NCBI RefSeq assembly: GCF_025755255.1
Contig: NZ_JALIEB010000002.1
Span: 163,282-227,281, forward strand
Direction: 5' to 3'
DNA from: Roseobacter sinensis
GTDB taxonomy: Bacteria; Pseudomonadota; Alphaproteobacteria; Rhodobacterales; Rhodobacteraceae
Length of the DNA: 64,000 nucleotides
Positions 50,101-59,945 of the stretch are shown here, one piece after another. The position numbers and the translations under genes are program-made. Every line of letters begins with the position of its first letter. Position 1 is the stretch's first letter. The notes under the pieces were generated by a model, which did no database searches, was not told the origin of the DNA, and was given only the letters and a program-made list of their open reading frames with translations.

Positions 50101-53100
50101 ATGCCAAAGAGAACCGATATCAAATCGATCATGATCATCGGCGCGGGGCCCATCGTGATTGGGCAGGCCTGCGAGTTCGACTATTCCGGCGCGCAAGCCT
50201 GCAAGGCGCTCAAGGAAGAAGGCTACCGGGTCATCTTGGTGAACTCCAACCCCGCGACGATCATGACCGACCCTGGCCTGGCCGACGCCACCTATATTGA
50301 GCCCATCACGCCCGAGATGGTTGCCAAGATCATTGAAAAGGAGCGTCCCGACGCGTTGCTGCCCACCATGGGCGGGCAGACCGGTCTGAACACCTCCCTC
50401 GCGCTGGAAGAGATGGGCGTGCTGGAAAAGTTTGGTGTCGAGATGATCGGGGCCAAGCGCGCCGCCATTGAGATGGCGGAAGACCGCAAGCTCTTCCGCG
50501 AGGCGATGGATCGGCTCGGCATCGAAAACCCGCGAGCTACCATTGTGACGGCCCCTACAGATGCAAATGGAAAGAAAGACTTACAAGCCGGAGTTCAAGT
50601 AGCACTTGAAGCTCTGGAAGAGGTGGGCCTGCCCGCGATCATTCGCCCCGCTTTCACCATGGGCGGCACCGGCGGCGGCGTGGCCTACAACCGCGACGAC
50701 TATGAGGCGATCTGCCGCTCGGGCATGGATGCATCCCCTGTTGGCCAGATTCTGGTGGACGAGTCTCTGCTCGGCTGGAAAGAATACGAGATGGAGGTGG
50801 TGCGCGACACCGCCGACAACGCCATCATCGTCTGCTCCATCGAAAACGTGGACCCGATGGGCGTGCACACGGGCGACTCGATCACTGTGGCCCCTGCCCT
50901 CACGCTGACCGACAAAGAATACCAGATCATGCGCAACCACTCCATCGCGGTGCTGCGCGAGATCGGGGTGGAGACGGGCGGCTCCAATGTGCAATGGGCG
51001 GTGAACCCCGAAGATGGCCGCATGGTGGTGATCGAGATGAACCCCCGCGTCAGCCGCTCCTCGGCGCTGGCGTCCAAGGCGACAGGTTTCCCCATCGCCA
51101 AGATTGCCGCCAAGCTTGCCGTGGGCTTCACGCTTGATGAGCTCGACAACGATATCACCAAGGTCACGCCCGCGAGCTTCGAGCCCACCATAGACTATGT
51201 GGTCACCAAGATCCCGAAATTCGCTTTCGAGAAATTCCCCGGGGCCACGCCCGATCTGACCACCGCGATGAAGTCGGTGGGCGAAGTGATGTCCATCGGG
51301 CGCACCATACACGAGTCCATGCAAAAAGCGCTCGCCTCCATGGAGCAGGGCCTGACCGGTTTCAACGAGATCGACATTCCGGGCGCGCCGGACAAGGCCG
51401 CCATTGTGAAAGCGATCAGCCAGCAGACACCCGACCGGCTGCGCACCATCGCGCAAGCTATGCGCCACGGCATGAGCGACGATGAAATCCATGCCGTCAC
51501 GATGTTCGATCCTTGGTTCCTCGCCCGCATCCGCGAGATTGTGCAGGCCGAGGCCGAGGTGCACATGAACGGCCTGCCGCGCGAGGCTACCGCACTGCGG
51601 CACCTAAAAATGATGGGCTTCACCGACGCGCGCCTGGCTGAGCTCACCAGCAAGACCGAGGCCGAGGTGCGCAGCCTGCGCCACGCAGAAGGCGTCACCG
51701 CCGTCTTCAAACGCATCGACACCTGCGCGGCGGAATTCGAAGCGCAGACGCCCTATATGTACTCGACCTACGAATCCCCCGTCTTCGGCGAGGTGGAATG
51801 TGAGGCGCGGCCGTCGGACCGCAAAAAGGTCGTGATCCTCGGCGGCGGCCCCAATCGGATCGGGCAAGGGATTGAGTTTGACTACTGCTGCTGCCACGCC
51901 TGCTATGCGCTGACGGACGCGGGCTATGAGACGATCATGGTCAACTGCAACCCCGAGACGGTCAGCACCGACTACGACACCTCGGATCGCCTCTATTTCG
52001 AACCGCTGACTTTCGAACACGTCATGGAAATCCTGCGCGTCGAGCAGGAGAACGGCACGCTGCACGGTGTCATCGTGCAGTTCGGCGGCCAGACGCCGCT
52101 AAAGATCGCCCAGGCGCTGGCAAACGAAGGCATCCCGATCCTGGGCACCACGCCCGACGCGATTGACCTGGCCGAAGACCGCGAACGGTTCCAGCAGCTG
52201 GTGCAATCCCTCGGCCTCAAGCAGCCCAAGAACGGCATCGCCCATTCCGATGCCGAAGCCTTGGACATCGCGTCCGATATCGGCTTCCCGCTGGTCATCC
52301 GCCCATCCTACGTGCTGGGCGGCCGCGCGATGGAGATCGTGCGCGATCAAGCCGGCCTGGAGCGCTACATCACCTCCGCCGTCGTTGTCTCGGGCGACAG
52401 CCCTGTGCTGCTTGACAGCTACCTCGCAGGCGCGGTGGAGCTGGACGTGGACGCGCTCTGCGACGGCACCGACGTGCATGTGGCCGGCATCATGCAGCAT
52501 ATCGAAGAGGCGGGCGTGCACTCCGGCGACAGCGCCTGCTCCCTGCCGCCCTACTCGCTCCCGCGCGAGATCATCGCCGAGATCGAAACGCAGACCCACG
52601 CGCTGGCCCGCGCGCTCAATGTCGTGGGCCTGATGAACGTGCAATTCGCGGTGCAAAACGGCGAGATTTACCTGATTGAGGTCAACCCCCGCGCCTCGCG
52701 CACCGTGCCTTTCGTCGCCAAGGCAACCGACAGTGCCATCGCCTCCATCGCTGCGCGGATCATGGCGGGTGAGCCGCTCTCAAGCTTCCCGCTCCGTCCG
52801 CCCTACGATGCGACCGCGTCCTATGACACGGTGCTGCCGCTGGCCGACCCGATGACACTGGCCGACCCGATGATGCCCTGGTTCTCGGTCAAGGAAGCGG
52901 TGATGCCCTTTGCGCGCTTCCCCGGCGTCGATACGATCCTCGGCCCCGAGATGCGCTCCACCGGCGAAGTCATGGGCTGGGACCGCGACTTCCCCCGCGC
53001 CTTTCTCAAGGCGCAGATGGGCGCGGGCATGACCCTGCCGACCGCAGGCTGCGCCTTCATCTCGATCAAGGACATGGACAAGACGGACGAGATGCTCGAC

Positions 53101-53433
53101 ACCGCGCGCATCCTTCTGGATCAGGGGTTTACCCTCGTTGCCACGCGCGGCACCGCCGCCTGGCTCACCGAGCACGGCATGGACTGCGACACGGTCAACA
53201 AGGTCTACGAGGGCCGGCCCGATGTGACCGACATGATGAAGAACGACCAGATCCATCTGGTGATGAACACAACCGAGGGCGCCCAGGCGGTCGAGGATTC
53301 CAAGTCGATCCGCTCCATCGCGCTTTACGACAAGATTCCCTACTTCACCACCGCCGCCGGCAGCCACGCCGCCGCCCTCGCCATCCGCGCCCAGGCGGAG
53401 GGAGACGTTGGCGTTAAAGCGCTTCAGGGGTGA
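50101..53433 (+). CDS. carB: Carbamoyl-phosphate synthase large subunit
   Basis: 1110 residues. It makes carbamoyl phosphate for arginine and pyrimidines, using ammonia from the CarA subunit. Two ATP-grasp halves are clear, each starting with a nucleotide-fold segment: [29 protein letters not shown] at the N-terminus and [28 protein letters not shown] at about 577. The C-terminal allosteric domain (from about 965) follows. No carA is adjacent. A stretch at about 50533-50615 uses AT-rich codons, including TTA at 50581, unlike the rest of the gene. It has a candidate promoter at 50023-50050. Confidence 0.96.
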   Translation: MPKRTDIKSIMIIGAGPIVIGQACEFDYSGAQACKALKEEGYRVILVNSNPATIMTDPGLADATYIEPITPEMVAKIIEKERPDALLPTMGGQTGLNTSLALEEMGVLEKFGVEMIGAKRAAIEMAEDRKLFREAMDRLGIENPRATIVTAPTDANGKKDLQAGVQVALEALEEVGLPAIIRPAFTMGGTGGGVAYNRDDYEAICRSGMDASPVGQILVDESLLGWKEYEMEVVRDTADNAIIVCSIENVDPMGVHTGDSITVAPALTLTDKEYQIMRNHSIAVLREIGVETGGSNVQWAVNPEDGRMVVIEMNPRVSRSSALASKATGFPIAKIAAKLAVGFTLDELDNDITKVTPASFEPTIDYVVTKIPKFAFEKFPGATPDLTTAMKSVGEVMSIGRTIHESMQKALASMEQGLTGFNEIDIPGAPDKAAIVKAISQQTPDRLRTIAQAMRHGMSDDEIHAVTMFDPWFLARIREIVQAEAEVHMNGLPREATALRHLKMMGFTDARLAELTSKTEAEVRSLRHAEGVTAVFKRIDTCAAEFEAQTPYMYSTYESPVFGEVECEARPSDRKKVVILGGGPNRIGQGIEFDYCCCHACYALTDAGYETIMVNCNPETVSTDYDTSDRLYFEPLTFEHVMEILRVEQENGTLHGVIVQFGGQTPLKIAQALANEGIPILGTTPDAIDLAEDRERFQQLVQSLGLKQPKNGIAHSDAEALDIASDIGFPLVIRPSYVLGGRAMEIVRDQAGLERYITSAVVVSGDSPVLLDSYLAGAVELDVDALCDGTDVHVAGIMQHIEEAGVHSGDSACSLPPYSLPREIIAEIETQTHALARALNVVGLMNVQFAVQNGEIYLIEVNPRASRTVPFVAKATDSAIASIAARIMAGEPLSSFPLRPPYDATASYDTVLPLADPMTLADPMMPWFSVKEAVMPFARFPGVDTILGPEMRSTGEVMGWDRDFPRAFLKAQMGAGMTLPTAGCAFISIKDMDKTDEMLDTARILLDQGFTLVATRGTAAWLTEHGMDCDTVNKVYEGRPDVTDMMKNDQIHLVMNTTEGAQAVEDSKSIRSIALYDKIPYFTTAAGSHAAALAIRAQAEGDVGVKALQG

Positions 53434-53600
53434 GGCACGGTCCGGGCGCTGCCTGGCAGAATGTCCAGCGGATAGTTTGTGCGCCGAAAGGTCGGAGCCC
53501 TGAAAGGACCTCAGTTGCCGCAGTTTCCGAAGAAGAGATCCCGCCGTGAGCGGGCAGAGCCCCCAAAGAAGGCACGCTCCTTGTCTGCTACATCGGACAC

Positions 53601-53627
53601 AAAAAGGCGGACCTTCGGGTCCGCCTT
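53601..53627 (-). terminator. Intrinsic terminator of the beta-barrel gene
   Basis: Perfect 10-bp stem AAGGCGGACC / GGTCCGCCTT with a TTCG tetraloop, followed on the minus strand by TTTTT. It lies 22 bases after the beta-barrel gene stop codon. Confidence 0.88.
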
Positions 53628-53648
53628 GTCTCGATTATTGTGCTTAGA

Positions 53649-54173
53649 TCAGAACCGCCGCACATAGCGTACAGACAGGACTCGACCGTCACTGTCCTGG
53701 TCGAACGTACTCTCGTTGGTGTCCGAATAGCTGGCTCGGATGGCAATCGTATCAACAGGCGAGAAGTCATAGCCCAGTTGCACGCCAATGATTGCACCGT
53801 CGCTGCTCAGGTCTGACCCACTGTTCTCGAAGTCGATCTCGGTATAGCCGAGATGGACGGAAAGCGACGTTGTGTCAGTCAGATACCGCCCCACACCAAA
53901 GTCGAGAAAGGTCTGGCTGTCATACTCGGACAGACCCGTCTCGGTATCGCCATTGAGTTTCGAATACCCGATCTCCGCTTCGGCATAGTAGTCGCTCGTT
54001 AGCTGGAATCGATACCCGGCCAGAACACCTATGCCGTTGCCATCGCCGTCGACGGTTCCGGTGCTCACATCAAAGGTTGCCGCCTGAATGCCAAGATAAA
54101 AGCCCTCCGCCTGCACAGCAAACGGCAGCGCCGTTGCCAGCGCGATCGCGCCAAGGAATTGCATCCTTTTCAT
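53649..54173 (-). CDS. Outer-membrane beta-barrel protein
   Basis: 174 residues. Signal peptide MKRMQFLGAIALATALPFAVQA. The mature part alternates hydrophobic and polar residues as in eight-stranded barrels of the OmpA/porin-like type (GFYLGIQAATFDV, GIGVLAGYRFQLTSDYYAEAEIGYSKL, FLDFGVGRYL) and ends in an aromatic residue (RYVRRF), the usual outer-membrane insertion signal. It is rich in Asp and Thr, which suits a marine envelope. It stands alone between carB and the receiver-like gene and has its own terminator. Confidence 0.85.
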   Translation of the reverse strand: MKRMQFLGAIALATALPFAVQAEGFYLGIQAATFDVSTGTVDGDGNGIGVLAGYRFQLTSDYYAEAEIGYSKLNGDTETGLSEYDSQTFLDFGVGRYLTDTTSLSVHLGYTEIDFENSGSDLSSDGAIIGVQLGYDFSPVDTIAIRASYSDTNESTFDQDSDGRVLSVRYVRRF

Positions 54174-54343
54174 ATTTGCCTCAATAAGTTGCCCACTTAC
54201 TTGTCGGAATTGACCGGATTTGTGTCAAGGCGAACTTGGGTCTCGACCATGAGCGCCCGCGCTTCCCAGCCAAGCGGTGCATATTTGTCACGACTGTGGA
54301 GCTTGCCACATCGACGGGAGGCGCAAGAGGCAAGGCAAGGCCG

Positions 54344-54718
54344 CTACTCCGCCTCCACCGGCTTCGGGCCGCTGTCATCGAGCAGCCGGTGCGCCGCCTC
54401 GATCACCTGCGCCTGCGTAAACGGCCGCACGAGGTGCTGCCAATGCGGGAAATGCAACCGATCGCGCAAGTCGAGCGTTATGACACGACGCTGCTCCAAC
54501 CAATGGAAGTCAGCGCCGTCGAGTGTCAGCGCCCCGTTCTGCGCAGCCACGAAGACCAGTGTTGCGTTGAACTCCTCTTGCGGCACGGCGCGCGCCTCAG
54601 CGACCGTCTCGAAGACGCGGCTCACGGTTCCGGGGTGCCAATAGGCAAAGATTCCGGCCGCGTCCTGCGAGACCAGCGGGTCGCTGATCACGATGGCGAT
54701 GAATAGGGTTTTGTCCAC
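54344..54718 (-). CDS. Receiver-like protein lacking a clear phosphorylation site
   Basis: 124 residues. The pattern FIAIVISDPLVSQDAAGIFA ... NATLVFVAAQNGALT ... RVITLDLRDR ... HLVRPFTQAQVIEAAHRLLDD follows the alternating strands and helices of a response-regulator receiver, including a (K/R)PF segment at the end. At the end of strand 3, where the phospho-Asp is expected (LVFVAAQNG), there is no Asp. It may be a pseudo-receiver or a protein-binding domain. GTG start with GAGGA upstream. It is divergent from the Crp/Fnr gene (81-base gap), so the two may work together. Confidence 0.7.
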   Translation of the reverse strand: MDKTLFIAIVISDPLVSQDAAGIFAYWHPGTVSRVFETVAEARAVPQEEFNATLVFVAAQNGALTLDGADFHWLEQRRVITLDLRDRLHFPHWQHLVRPFTQAQVIEAAHRLLDDSGPKPVEAE

Positions 54719-54799
54719 GCTCGGTCCTCGCTTTGAGAGCCGATTATGGAACCCAGCGCGGGGCTTTGCATTAAACTAAGACATAGCAAGGAGTAGATA

Positions 54800-55528
54800 A
54801 TGACGACCGACTGCAAGGCTTGCCCCCTCCGCAGCCAACCCATCTTTGATGATATGACTCAGGACGAGCTCGAGAAGACCCGGCGCTTCAAATCCGGGGA
54901 ACTCGCCGTCGATCCGGGAACGCCAATCCTCATGGAAGGATCAAACGCACCGCAGCTTTACACCGCGCTGCGCGGCATGGGACTGCGGTACAAGACGCTG
55001 CCGGATGGCAACCGTCAGGTCATCAACTTCATCTTCCCGGGCGACTTCATCGGCCTGCAAGCCGGCATGTTGGGCGAGATGGGTCACTCGGTCGAAGCGA
55101 CCACGCATATGACACTCTGCGTGTTCGACCGCAGCGACTTCTTTGACTTCTTCAAAAGCTCGACGGCCCGTGCCTTCGACATCACCTGGCTGGCCGCGAC
55201 AGAGGAGCATTTTCTGGGCGACACGCTGGCCACTGTCGGCCAGCGCGACGCAACCTCAGCCATCGCGTGGGCTTTCGTGCGGATCTTCCAGCGCGGTGAG
55301 ACGCTGGGGATGGTGCGAAATGGCACCATGCCCTTTCCGTTCAAGCAGCAGGATGTGGCGGACGCGCTCGGCCTGTCTCTGGTGCACACCAACAAGACGC
55401 TCGCCCGCCTGCGCGAACGCCAACTGCTGGCCTGGAGCGATGGTGAGTTGAAGATCCACGATCTGGCCGATCTCGCCACGGTGGCCAACATGGAGCTCGA
55501 ACCCGTCAAGCAGCGGCCACTGATCTGA
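54800..55528 (+). CDS. Crp/Fnr-family regulator
   Basis: 242 residues. An N-terminal cysteine cluster (CKACPLR, residues 5-11) is followed by the cyclic-nucleotide-like barrel (about 25-140, with GDFIGLQAGMLGEMGHSVEA), a dimer helix and a C-terminal winged helix-turn-helix (about 170-225; FPFKQQDVADALGLSLVHTNKTLARLRERQLL). Two N-terminal Cys only, without the four-ligand set of FNR, argue against a simple oxygen-sensing iron-sulfur cluster. The target genes are not obvious. No FNR-type TTGAT....ATCAA box is seen nearby. Ribosome binding site AAGGAG. Confidence 0.88.
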   Translation: MTTDCKACPLRSQPIFDDMTQDELEKTRRFKSGELAVDPGTPILMEGSNAPQLYTALRGMGLRYKTLPDGNRQVINFIFPGDFIGLQAGMLGEMGHSVEATTHMTLCVFDRSDFFDFFKSSTARAFDITWLAATEEHFLGDTLATVGQRDATSAIAWAFVRIFQRGETLGMVRNGTMPFPFKQQDVADALGLSLVHTNKTLARLRERQLLAWSDGELKIHDLADLATVANMELEPVKQRPLI

Positions 55529-55535
55529 GCAACAC

Positions 55536-56144
55536 CTATTGCAGTTGCAGGCTCGCCGGTGTCGCCACATATCCCGATCCGGTCCAGACGTTCATGGTGC
55601 CGATATACTCCCCGTCAACCCAGCGGAACTCGCCTGATTCACGGTCCCGAGCAAAGCGGATCACCCCGCCAGAAGCCGAGACGAAATAGCTGGGGTGGCA
55701 GCCCGCCTCACGATTTGCGTAGGTGCTGATACAGCCCTCGTCGTAATGCCGCTCGACAACGGGGAGCTGATAGGCCCGTCCGAGGATCTGCGCCTTCTGC
55801 GGTTCAGTCAGCGCACCCGCATCCGGCGGCAGGCCCGTCACGCGGACAAAGAAGCCATTGGCCCGGAACATCTCGCAGAAGACCGCGGTGTTGAAAAGTG
55901 CCGTCACCTGCGAAGCCTTGCCCTCTTCGACCATCGCCCCGAAAACCGGCTCGTTCGTGCGCAGGAGCGTCTCATAGGCCGCGACACGCAGCGGCATGAT
56001 CGCATCGCCGTAAAAGACGTCGGCTGACGACTTGAACGCATCCGAATTGGTTGCAATACGGTCGCCGACGCGGTCGTCGCATGCCACCGCACCCGAGGCC
56101 AAAAGACCAAGAGCGCAGAGCGCCCCGCCAAACATATGTCCCAT
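55536..56144 (-). CDS. Secreted protein of unknown function
   Basis: 202 residues. Signal peptide MGHMFGGALCALGLLASGAVA, with Cys22 right at the cleavage site; the sequence AVAC is not a perfect lipobox. The mature part is mostly helical (DAIMPLRVAAYETLLRTNEPVFGAMVEEGKASQVTALFNTAVFCEMF) and ends in a beta-rich part (FVSASGGVIRFARDRESGEFRWVDGEYIGTMNVWTG). Start chosen with GAGG upstream. It lies 4 bases after the next gene, so the pair forms an operon. No family is recognised. Confidence 0.72.
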   Translation of the reverse strand: MGHMFGGALCALGLLASGAVACDDRVGDRIATNSDAFKSSADVFYGDAIMPLRVAAYETLLRTNEPVFGAMVEEGKASQVTALFNTAVFCEMFRANGFFVRVTGLPPDAGALTEPQKAQILGRAYQLPVVERHYDEGCISTYANREAGCHPSYFVSASGGVIRFARDRESGEFRWVDGEYIGTMNVWTGSGYVATPASLQLQ

Positions 56145-56148
56145 CGTC

Positions 56149-56850
56149 TTACATTTCCTCTCGGCTGAATGTGATTGTGCCACCGGAGTCGTGGCGCTTG
56201 TCGTCCGTATAGATGATGCCACTGATCCAGCAGTTCTCGGCGACCTTCACAGGCAGGGTGCCGGCGATTGTACCGAAGACTTTCAGCCCACCGCGCGCCG
56301 CACTGTCGAGATCCGCCCGATCGATCTGCACCTTGGGGCCGCCGCTACAGGACTCGACGGTAAAGGGAAGGCGCGGAAAGGGGCGGGGGATGCCCTGCGT
56401 CAGCCTGACCCGTGTCGGCGGTGCTTCGGCGCGCACCAAAGGCGACCCGACCGGCACCTCTAGCGCCGCAGATTCGAACGGACGGGCCGACGGAGCCTCC
56501 CCCGGCATGTGAGGCAGGCCCGCAAGCCGTCTGATCGGAGCCAGATGCAAAGGCGATGGGTCAAGGAGCGGCGTGCGCGCCGGATCGGAAGGCAGTGCCG
56601 GTGCTCCAGGCGGGAACTCCGCCTGGTTCAGCCGGTCTTGCGGGCCATCCGGTATGAAGCTGGGACGGTCGAGCAGTGAAACCGCGTAAAGCGAGAGCCC
56701 GCCCAGAAAACTGAGGATCCCGGCCAGCCCGGCGACATTCCCGATCCAGGGGATATTGCGCGAGGTCACCGCCGCAGCCGCCTCCGCGGCCCCCGCATGC
56801 AGCCGCCGCCAAACCCATGAGACGGGATTTTGCCCGACACCGCCGCTCAC
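56149..56850 (-). CDS. Single-span membrane protein, unknown
   Basis: 233 residues from GTG 56850 (GGGGAA 7 bases upstream; TTG 56868 is a poorer start). One membrane helix at about 37-60 (GLAGILSFLGGLSLYAVSLL), then a long proline-rich linker (PPGAPALPSDPARTPLLDPSP), and a C-terminal periplasmic domain with FTVESCSGGPKVQIDRADLDSAARGGLKVFGTIAGTLPVKVAENCWISGI. The two cysteines may be bonded. It is in an operon with the secreted protein at 55536. Function unknown. Confidence 0.72.
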   Translation of the reverse strand: MSGGVGQNPVSWVWRRLHAGAAEAAAAVTSRNIPWIGNVAGLAGILSFLGGLSLYAVSLLDRPSFIPDGPQDRLNQAEFPPGAPALPSDPARTPLLDPSPLHLAPIRRLAGLPHMPGEAPSARPFESAALEVPVGSPLVRAEAPPTRVRLTQGIPRPFPRLPFTVESCSGGPKVQIDRADLDSAARGGLKVFGTIAGTLPVKVAENCWISGIIYTDDKRHDSGGTITFSREEM

Positions 56851-57014
56851 GCCTGTTTCCCCGTCCAAAACCCGCCGATCAAAACATGCCCTTTCAAGGG
56901 GCGAAATGCGGCAGCTCCTACTGTCTCAAAGTCTGTATCGACTTTCGCTCACCCAAAAATGCTAAGCTGGGATCTATAGTAGCATCAATTTGTTCAACTC
57001 AAAGGAGTTCTGAT

Positions 57015-57302
57015 ATGCGTGGCTTTGCTGTTTTTTCTGCTCTTGTGCTCGTCGCCTGCGCGCCTGCGCCCGAGCCGGTCACGGGGTCTTTGCCGCTTTT
57101 CGGCGATGGTTACCGCTTCAAGGGCGACATCTGCCGCCGCGTGGGCGAAGACGATTTCACCAATCAATTCCTCGATGACGCGGCGGACCTCGTGGCCTGT
57201 CCGGAAGATGCCGAAAACCTCGGGGTCTTCGTGATCGACACCGGCGCACAGGAGGTCGCGCGCCGCGACGGCTATGTGCTCTACTCGGTGCCCATCCGCT
57301 AG
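57015..57302 (+). CDS. Small lipoprotein, unknown
   Basis: 95 residues. Signal peptide MRGFAVFSALVLVACAP with lipobox LVAC (Cys15), so a lipoprotein. The mature part includes GDGYRFKGDICRRVGEDDFTNQFLDDAADLVACPEDAENLGVFVIDTG with a cysteine pair. Ribosome binding site AAAGGAG. It resembles the small envelope proteins at 38960-39950 in size and style but lacks their GDC motif. Function unknown. Confidence 0.75.
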   Translation: MRGFAVFSALVLVACAPAPEPVTGSLPLFGDGYRFKGDICRRVGEDDFTNQFLDDAADLVACPEDAENLGVFVIDTGAQEVARRDGYVLYSVPIR

Positions 57303-57435
57303 GGCAGGTTCGGATCAGTATGCGCGGAGTGTCGATGCGGATCAGATGGGCACACGACGCGGAAACGCCGCGTTGCCCGTCTTGACCTCGCGCCGAGAAT
57401 TCGGACAAGGTGATTGACCGCTTGGAGTGAAGGTC

Positions 57436-58560
57436 ATGGCTACCCCCGCAATCACCGGCACCGGTGTGTTTACACCGTCAGAGGTCATCACGAACGCCGA
57501 ACTGGTCGCCGCGTTCAACGCTTACGTCGATCTCCATAATGCTGAACATGCAGAAGAGATCGCGTCCGGCGCCCTGCCGGCCAAGGAGTATTCCTCCGAA
57601 GAGTTCATCATCAAAGCGTCCGGCATCGAACAGCGCCATGTGATCGACAAATCGGGGATTCTGAATCCGAAGGTGATGCACCCGCTCCTGCGACAGAGGA
57701 GCGACGACGAACCATCGCTGATGGCGGAGATCGGTGTGAAAGCGGCCCGGGATGCGCTCGATCAGGCGGGAAAATCCGCTGAAGATGTGGATCTCGTGAT
57801 CTGCGCGGCCTCCAACATGGAGCGGGCCTACCCGGCCATCGCCATCGAAATCCAGACGCTCCTCGGCTCTGGCGGCTTCGCCTTTGATATGAACGTGGCC
57901 TGCTCATCAGCGACCTTCGGCATTCAGGCCGCAGCTGACATGATCCGCTCGGGCAGTATCCGCAGCGCTTTGGTCGTCAGCCCGGAGATCTGCTCGGCGC
58001 ATCTGGAGTGGCGCGACCGCGATTGCCACTTCATCTTCGGGGATGTCGCCACCGCGGCGCTGCTCGAGCGGGCCGAGGCGGCGGAAGGCGCGCGGTTCGA
58101 GGTCATCTCGACGCGCTGTGCGACGGAGTTTTCCAACAATATCCGAAACAACAACGGATACCTGCGCCGGTCGCGGCCAGCCGGCATGGCCGACCGTCGC
58201 GACATGCAGTTCATGCAGAACGGACGAAAGGTTTTCAAGGAAGTGCTGCCGATGGTCTCGGACCATATCGCGCGACATATGGCGGACGAGGGTGTGGAGG
58301 CTGGCGATCTGAAACGGCTCTGGCTGCATCAGGCGAACAAGACGATGAACGATTTCATCGGCAAGAAGGTGCTTGGCCGCACGCCGGAGCCCTCCGAGCA
58401 ACCCAATATCCTGCAGGACTACGCGAATACGTCCTCGGCCGGGTCGATCATCGCATTCTCGAAATATTCCGATGATTTGCGCCCGGGCGACAAGGGCCTG
58501 ATCTGCTCTTTCGGCGCGGGCTATTCCGTGGGCTCCGTCCTCGTCGAGCGGAAGGGCTGA
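57436..58560 (+). CDS. Beta-ketoacyl-ACP synthase III-type enzyme
   Basis: 374 residues, longer than the usual FabH of about 320. Catalytic residues: Cys156 in DMNVACSSATFG, His in LWLHQANKTMNDFIG and Asn in DYANTSSAGSII. It condenses an acyl-CoA with malonyl-ACP. It lies outside any plsX-fabH cluster, so it is probably an additional KAS III with its own acyl-CoA preference, perhaps shunting beta-oxidation intermediates into lipid synthesis. ATG 57436 is chosen with GGAG 9 bases upstream. Confidence 0.88.
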   Translation: MATPAITGTGVFTPSEVITNAELVAAFNAYVDLHNAEHAEEIASGALPAKEYSSEEFIIKASGIEQRHVIDKSGILNPKVMHPLLRQRSDDEPSLMAEIGVKAARDALDQAGKSAEDVDLVICAASNMERAYPAIAIEIQTLLGSGGFAFDMNVACSSATFGIQAAADMIRSGSIRSALVVSPEICSAHLEWRDRDCHFIFGDVATAALLERAEAAEGARFEVISTRCATEFSNNIRNNNGYLRRSRPAGMADRRDMQFMQNGRKVFKEVLPMVSDHIARHMADEGVEAGDLKRLWLHQANKTMNDFIGKKVLGRTPEPSEQPNILQDYANTSSAGSIIAFSKYSDDLRPGDKGLICSFGAGYSVGSVLVERKG

Positions 58561-58562
58561 CC

Positions 58563-59027
58563 TCAACCGGCGCCGTGGTCGTTCTCCAGATGCAGCTTCA
58601 TGTCGATCAGCACCTGCTGCAGGAGCGTCGTTTCCTTCAACAGCCGCTTTGCCTCATTGACCGTGATCTTTCCGTCTTCCATCGACTGCTGGTACTCGGC
58701 CATGAGCATGGCGAAGCGCTGGCTGAGCGCGATGACGTCGGCATTGACCCCACCCGGACGGTCGGCATTTGGACGGCGCTCGTCATACTGAAGCGAGGTC
58801 CCCGAGAGCTCGGCCAGAGCACCTGTGACATGCGGATAGCTCGCCGCCTGTTCCAGCAGGGCCACCGCTTCGATGGGCATGAAACGGTCGGCGTGCTCGT
58901 CATGATCCGAATAATAGCGGCCCAGCGTCGCCTTCGATTTGCCGGTCAACCCGCAGGCCTGTTCGATGCCGACATCTTTCACCAGCGCTTCGGTATGTTT
59001 TTTCAGATACCTGCCGATTGCCGTCAT
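58563..59027 (-). CDS. Conserved helical protein, possible DNA-binding
   Basis: 154 residues. The N-terminal part (MTAIGRYLKKHTEALVKDVGIEQACGLTGKSKATLGRYYSDHD) looks like a helix-turn-helix, GLTGKSKATLGRYYS being a candidate recognition region; the rest is helical with a heptad-like C-terminal stretch. Similar proteins are common as hypothetical genes in Rhodobacterales. ATG 59027 is chosen with GGAAGG 6 bases upstream; ATG 59033 is an alternative. It converges with the KAS III gene (2 bases). Function unknown. Confidence 0.75.
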   Translation of the reverse strand: MTAIGRYLKKHTEALVKDVGIEQACGLTGKSKATLGRYYSDHDEHADRFMPIEAVALLEQAASYPHVTGALAELSGTSLQYDERRPNADRPGGVNADVIALSQRFAMLMAEYQQSMEDGKITVNEAKRLLKETTLLQQVLIDMKLHLENDHGAG

Positions 59028-59315
59028 AGTCATCCTTCCCAAAACAGGGGTCGCCCACCGTCGTGAAACACCGGTTTTCTCAATGGTCTCCCATTAATCG
59101 GATGTCAGGGAAATGTCATTTATAAAAGCATTCCCAGTGTTCGGGAGTCTAGTGAGTGGCCGGCTGTCCCAAAGCCGGTTTCGGGTACGAGCCTTTGTGC
59201 GCTCTGCCGGGTTGGGACCGGCAGGTTGACGCGCGCGTCAGCAGTCGCGCACAGGCTCTTGTTTCGCTCCGACACCGCGCTTGCAGCGACATAGCGGTGC
59301 GCCTAAGACACGGGC

Positions 59316-59897
59316 ATGGCGAAGCTCTATTTCCACTACTCCACGATGAACGCGGGCAAGTCGACCGTGCTGCTTCAGGCCGCGCACAATTACCGCGAGC
59401 GGGGCATGGTGCCCTATTTGCTGACAGCCGCACTCGATGATCGCGCCGGCGACGGCGTGATCGCCTCACGGATCGGCATCGGCGAACCGGCAGAAACCTT
59501 CACGGCCGATGACGACCTCTTTGCCATGATCGCTGCACGGCTCGATGACGGCCCGGTGGCCTGCGTCTTTATCGATGAGGCGCAGTTCCTGACAGAAGAT
59601 CAGGTGTGGCAACTGGCCCGCGCTGTCGACGATCTGGGGGTGCCGATCATGTGTTTCGGGCTGCGCGTCGACTTCCGGGGGCAGCTCTTTCCCGGGTCCG
59701 CCATCCTGCTGGCGCTGGCCGATGAGATGCGGGAGGTGCGCACCATCTGCCACTGCGGCAAGAAGGCGACGATGGTCGTTCGGCAGGACGCCAGCGGCGC
59801 CGTCCTTCTCGACGGTGCGCAGGTGCAGATCGGGGGGAATGAAACCTACGTCTCGCTGTGCCGTCGCCACTGGCGTGAGGCCGTCGGCGACCGGTAA
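59316..59897 (+). CDS. tdk: Thymidine kinase
   Basis: 193 residues, type II thymidine kinase. It phosphorylates thymidine for salvage. P-loop STMNAGKSTVLLQ (about 9-21), ACVFIDEAQFLTEDQ (Walker B-like), and the zinc lasso CHCGKKATMVVR with a later LCRRHW. It complements the deoA-cdd salvage operon: TdK keeps thymidine as dTMP whereas DeoA breaks it down. A 289-base region precedes the start with TTATAA near 59119; the promoter is not clear. Confidence 0.95.
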   Translation: MAKLYFHYSTMNAGKSTVLLQAAHNYRERGMVPYLLTAALDDRAGDGVIASRIGIGEPAETFTADDDLFAMIAARLDDGPVACVFIDEAQFLTEDQVWQLARAVDDLGVPIMCFGLRVDFRGQLFPGSAILLALADEMREVRTICHCGKKATMVVRQDASGAVLLDGAQVQIGGNETYVSLCRRHWREAVGDR

Positions 59898-59945
59898 GCG
59901 GCGAGAGTTGAGGCCGCCTGAACCGCAATGAGGTCGACCTCCGCT

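Noticed and set aside
54159-54706. Overlapping plus-strand frames across the receiver-like gene
   Set aside because: The minus-strand gene has a better start, ribosome binding site and fold pattern; the plus frames are Arg/Ser-rich.
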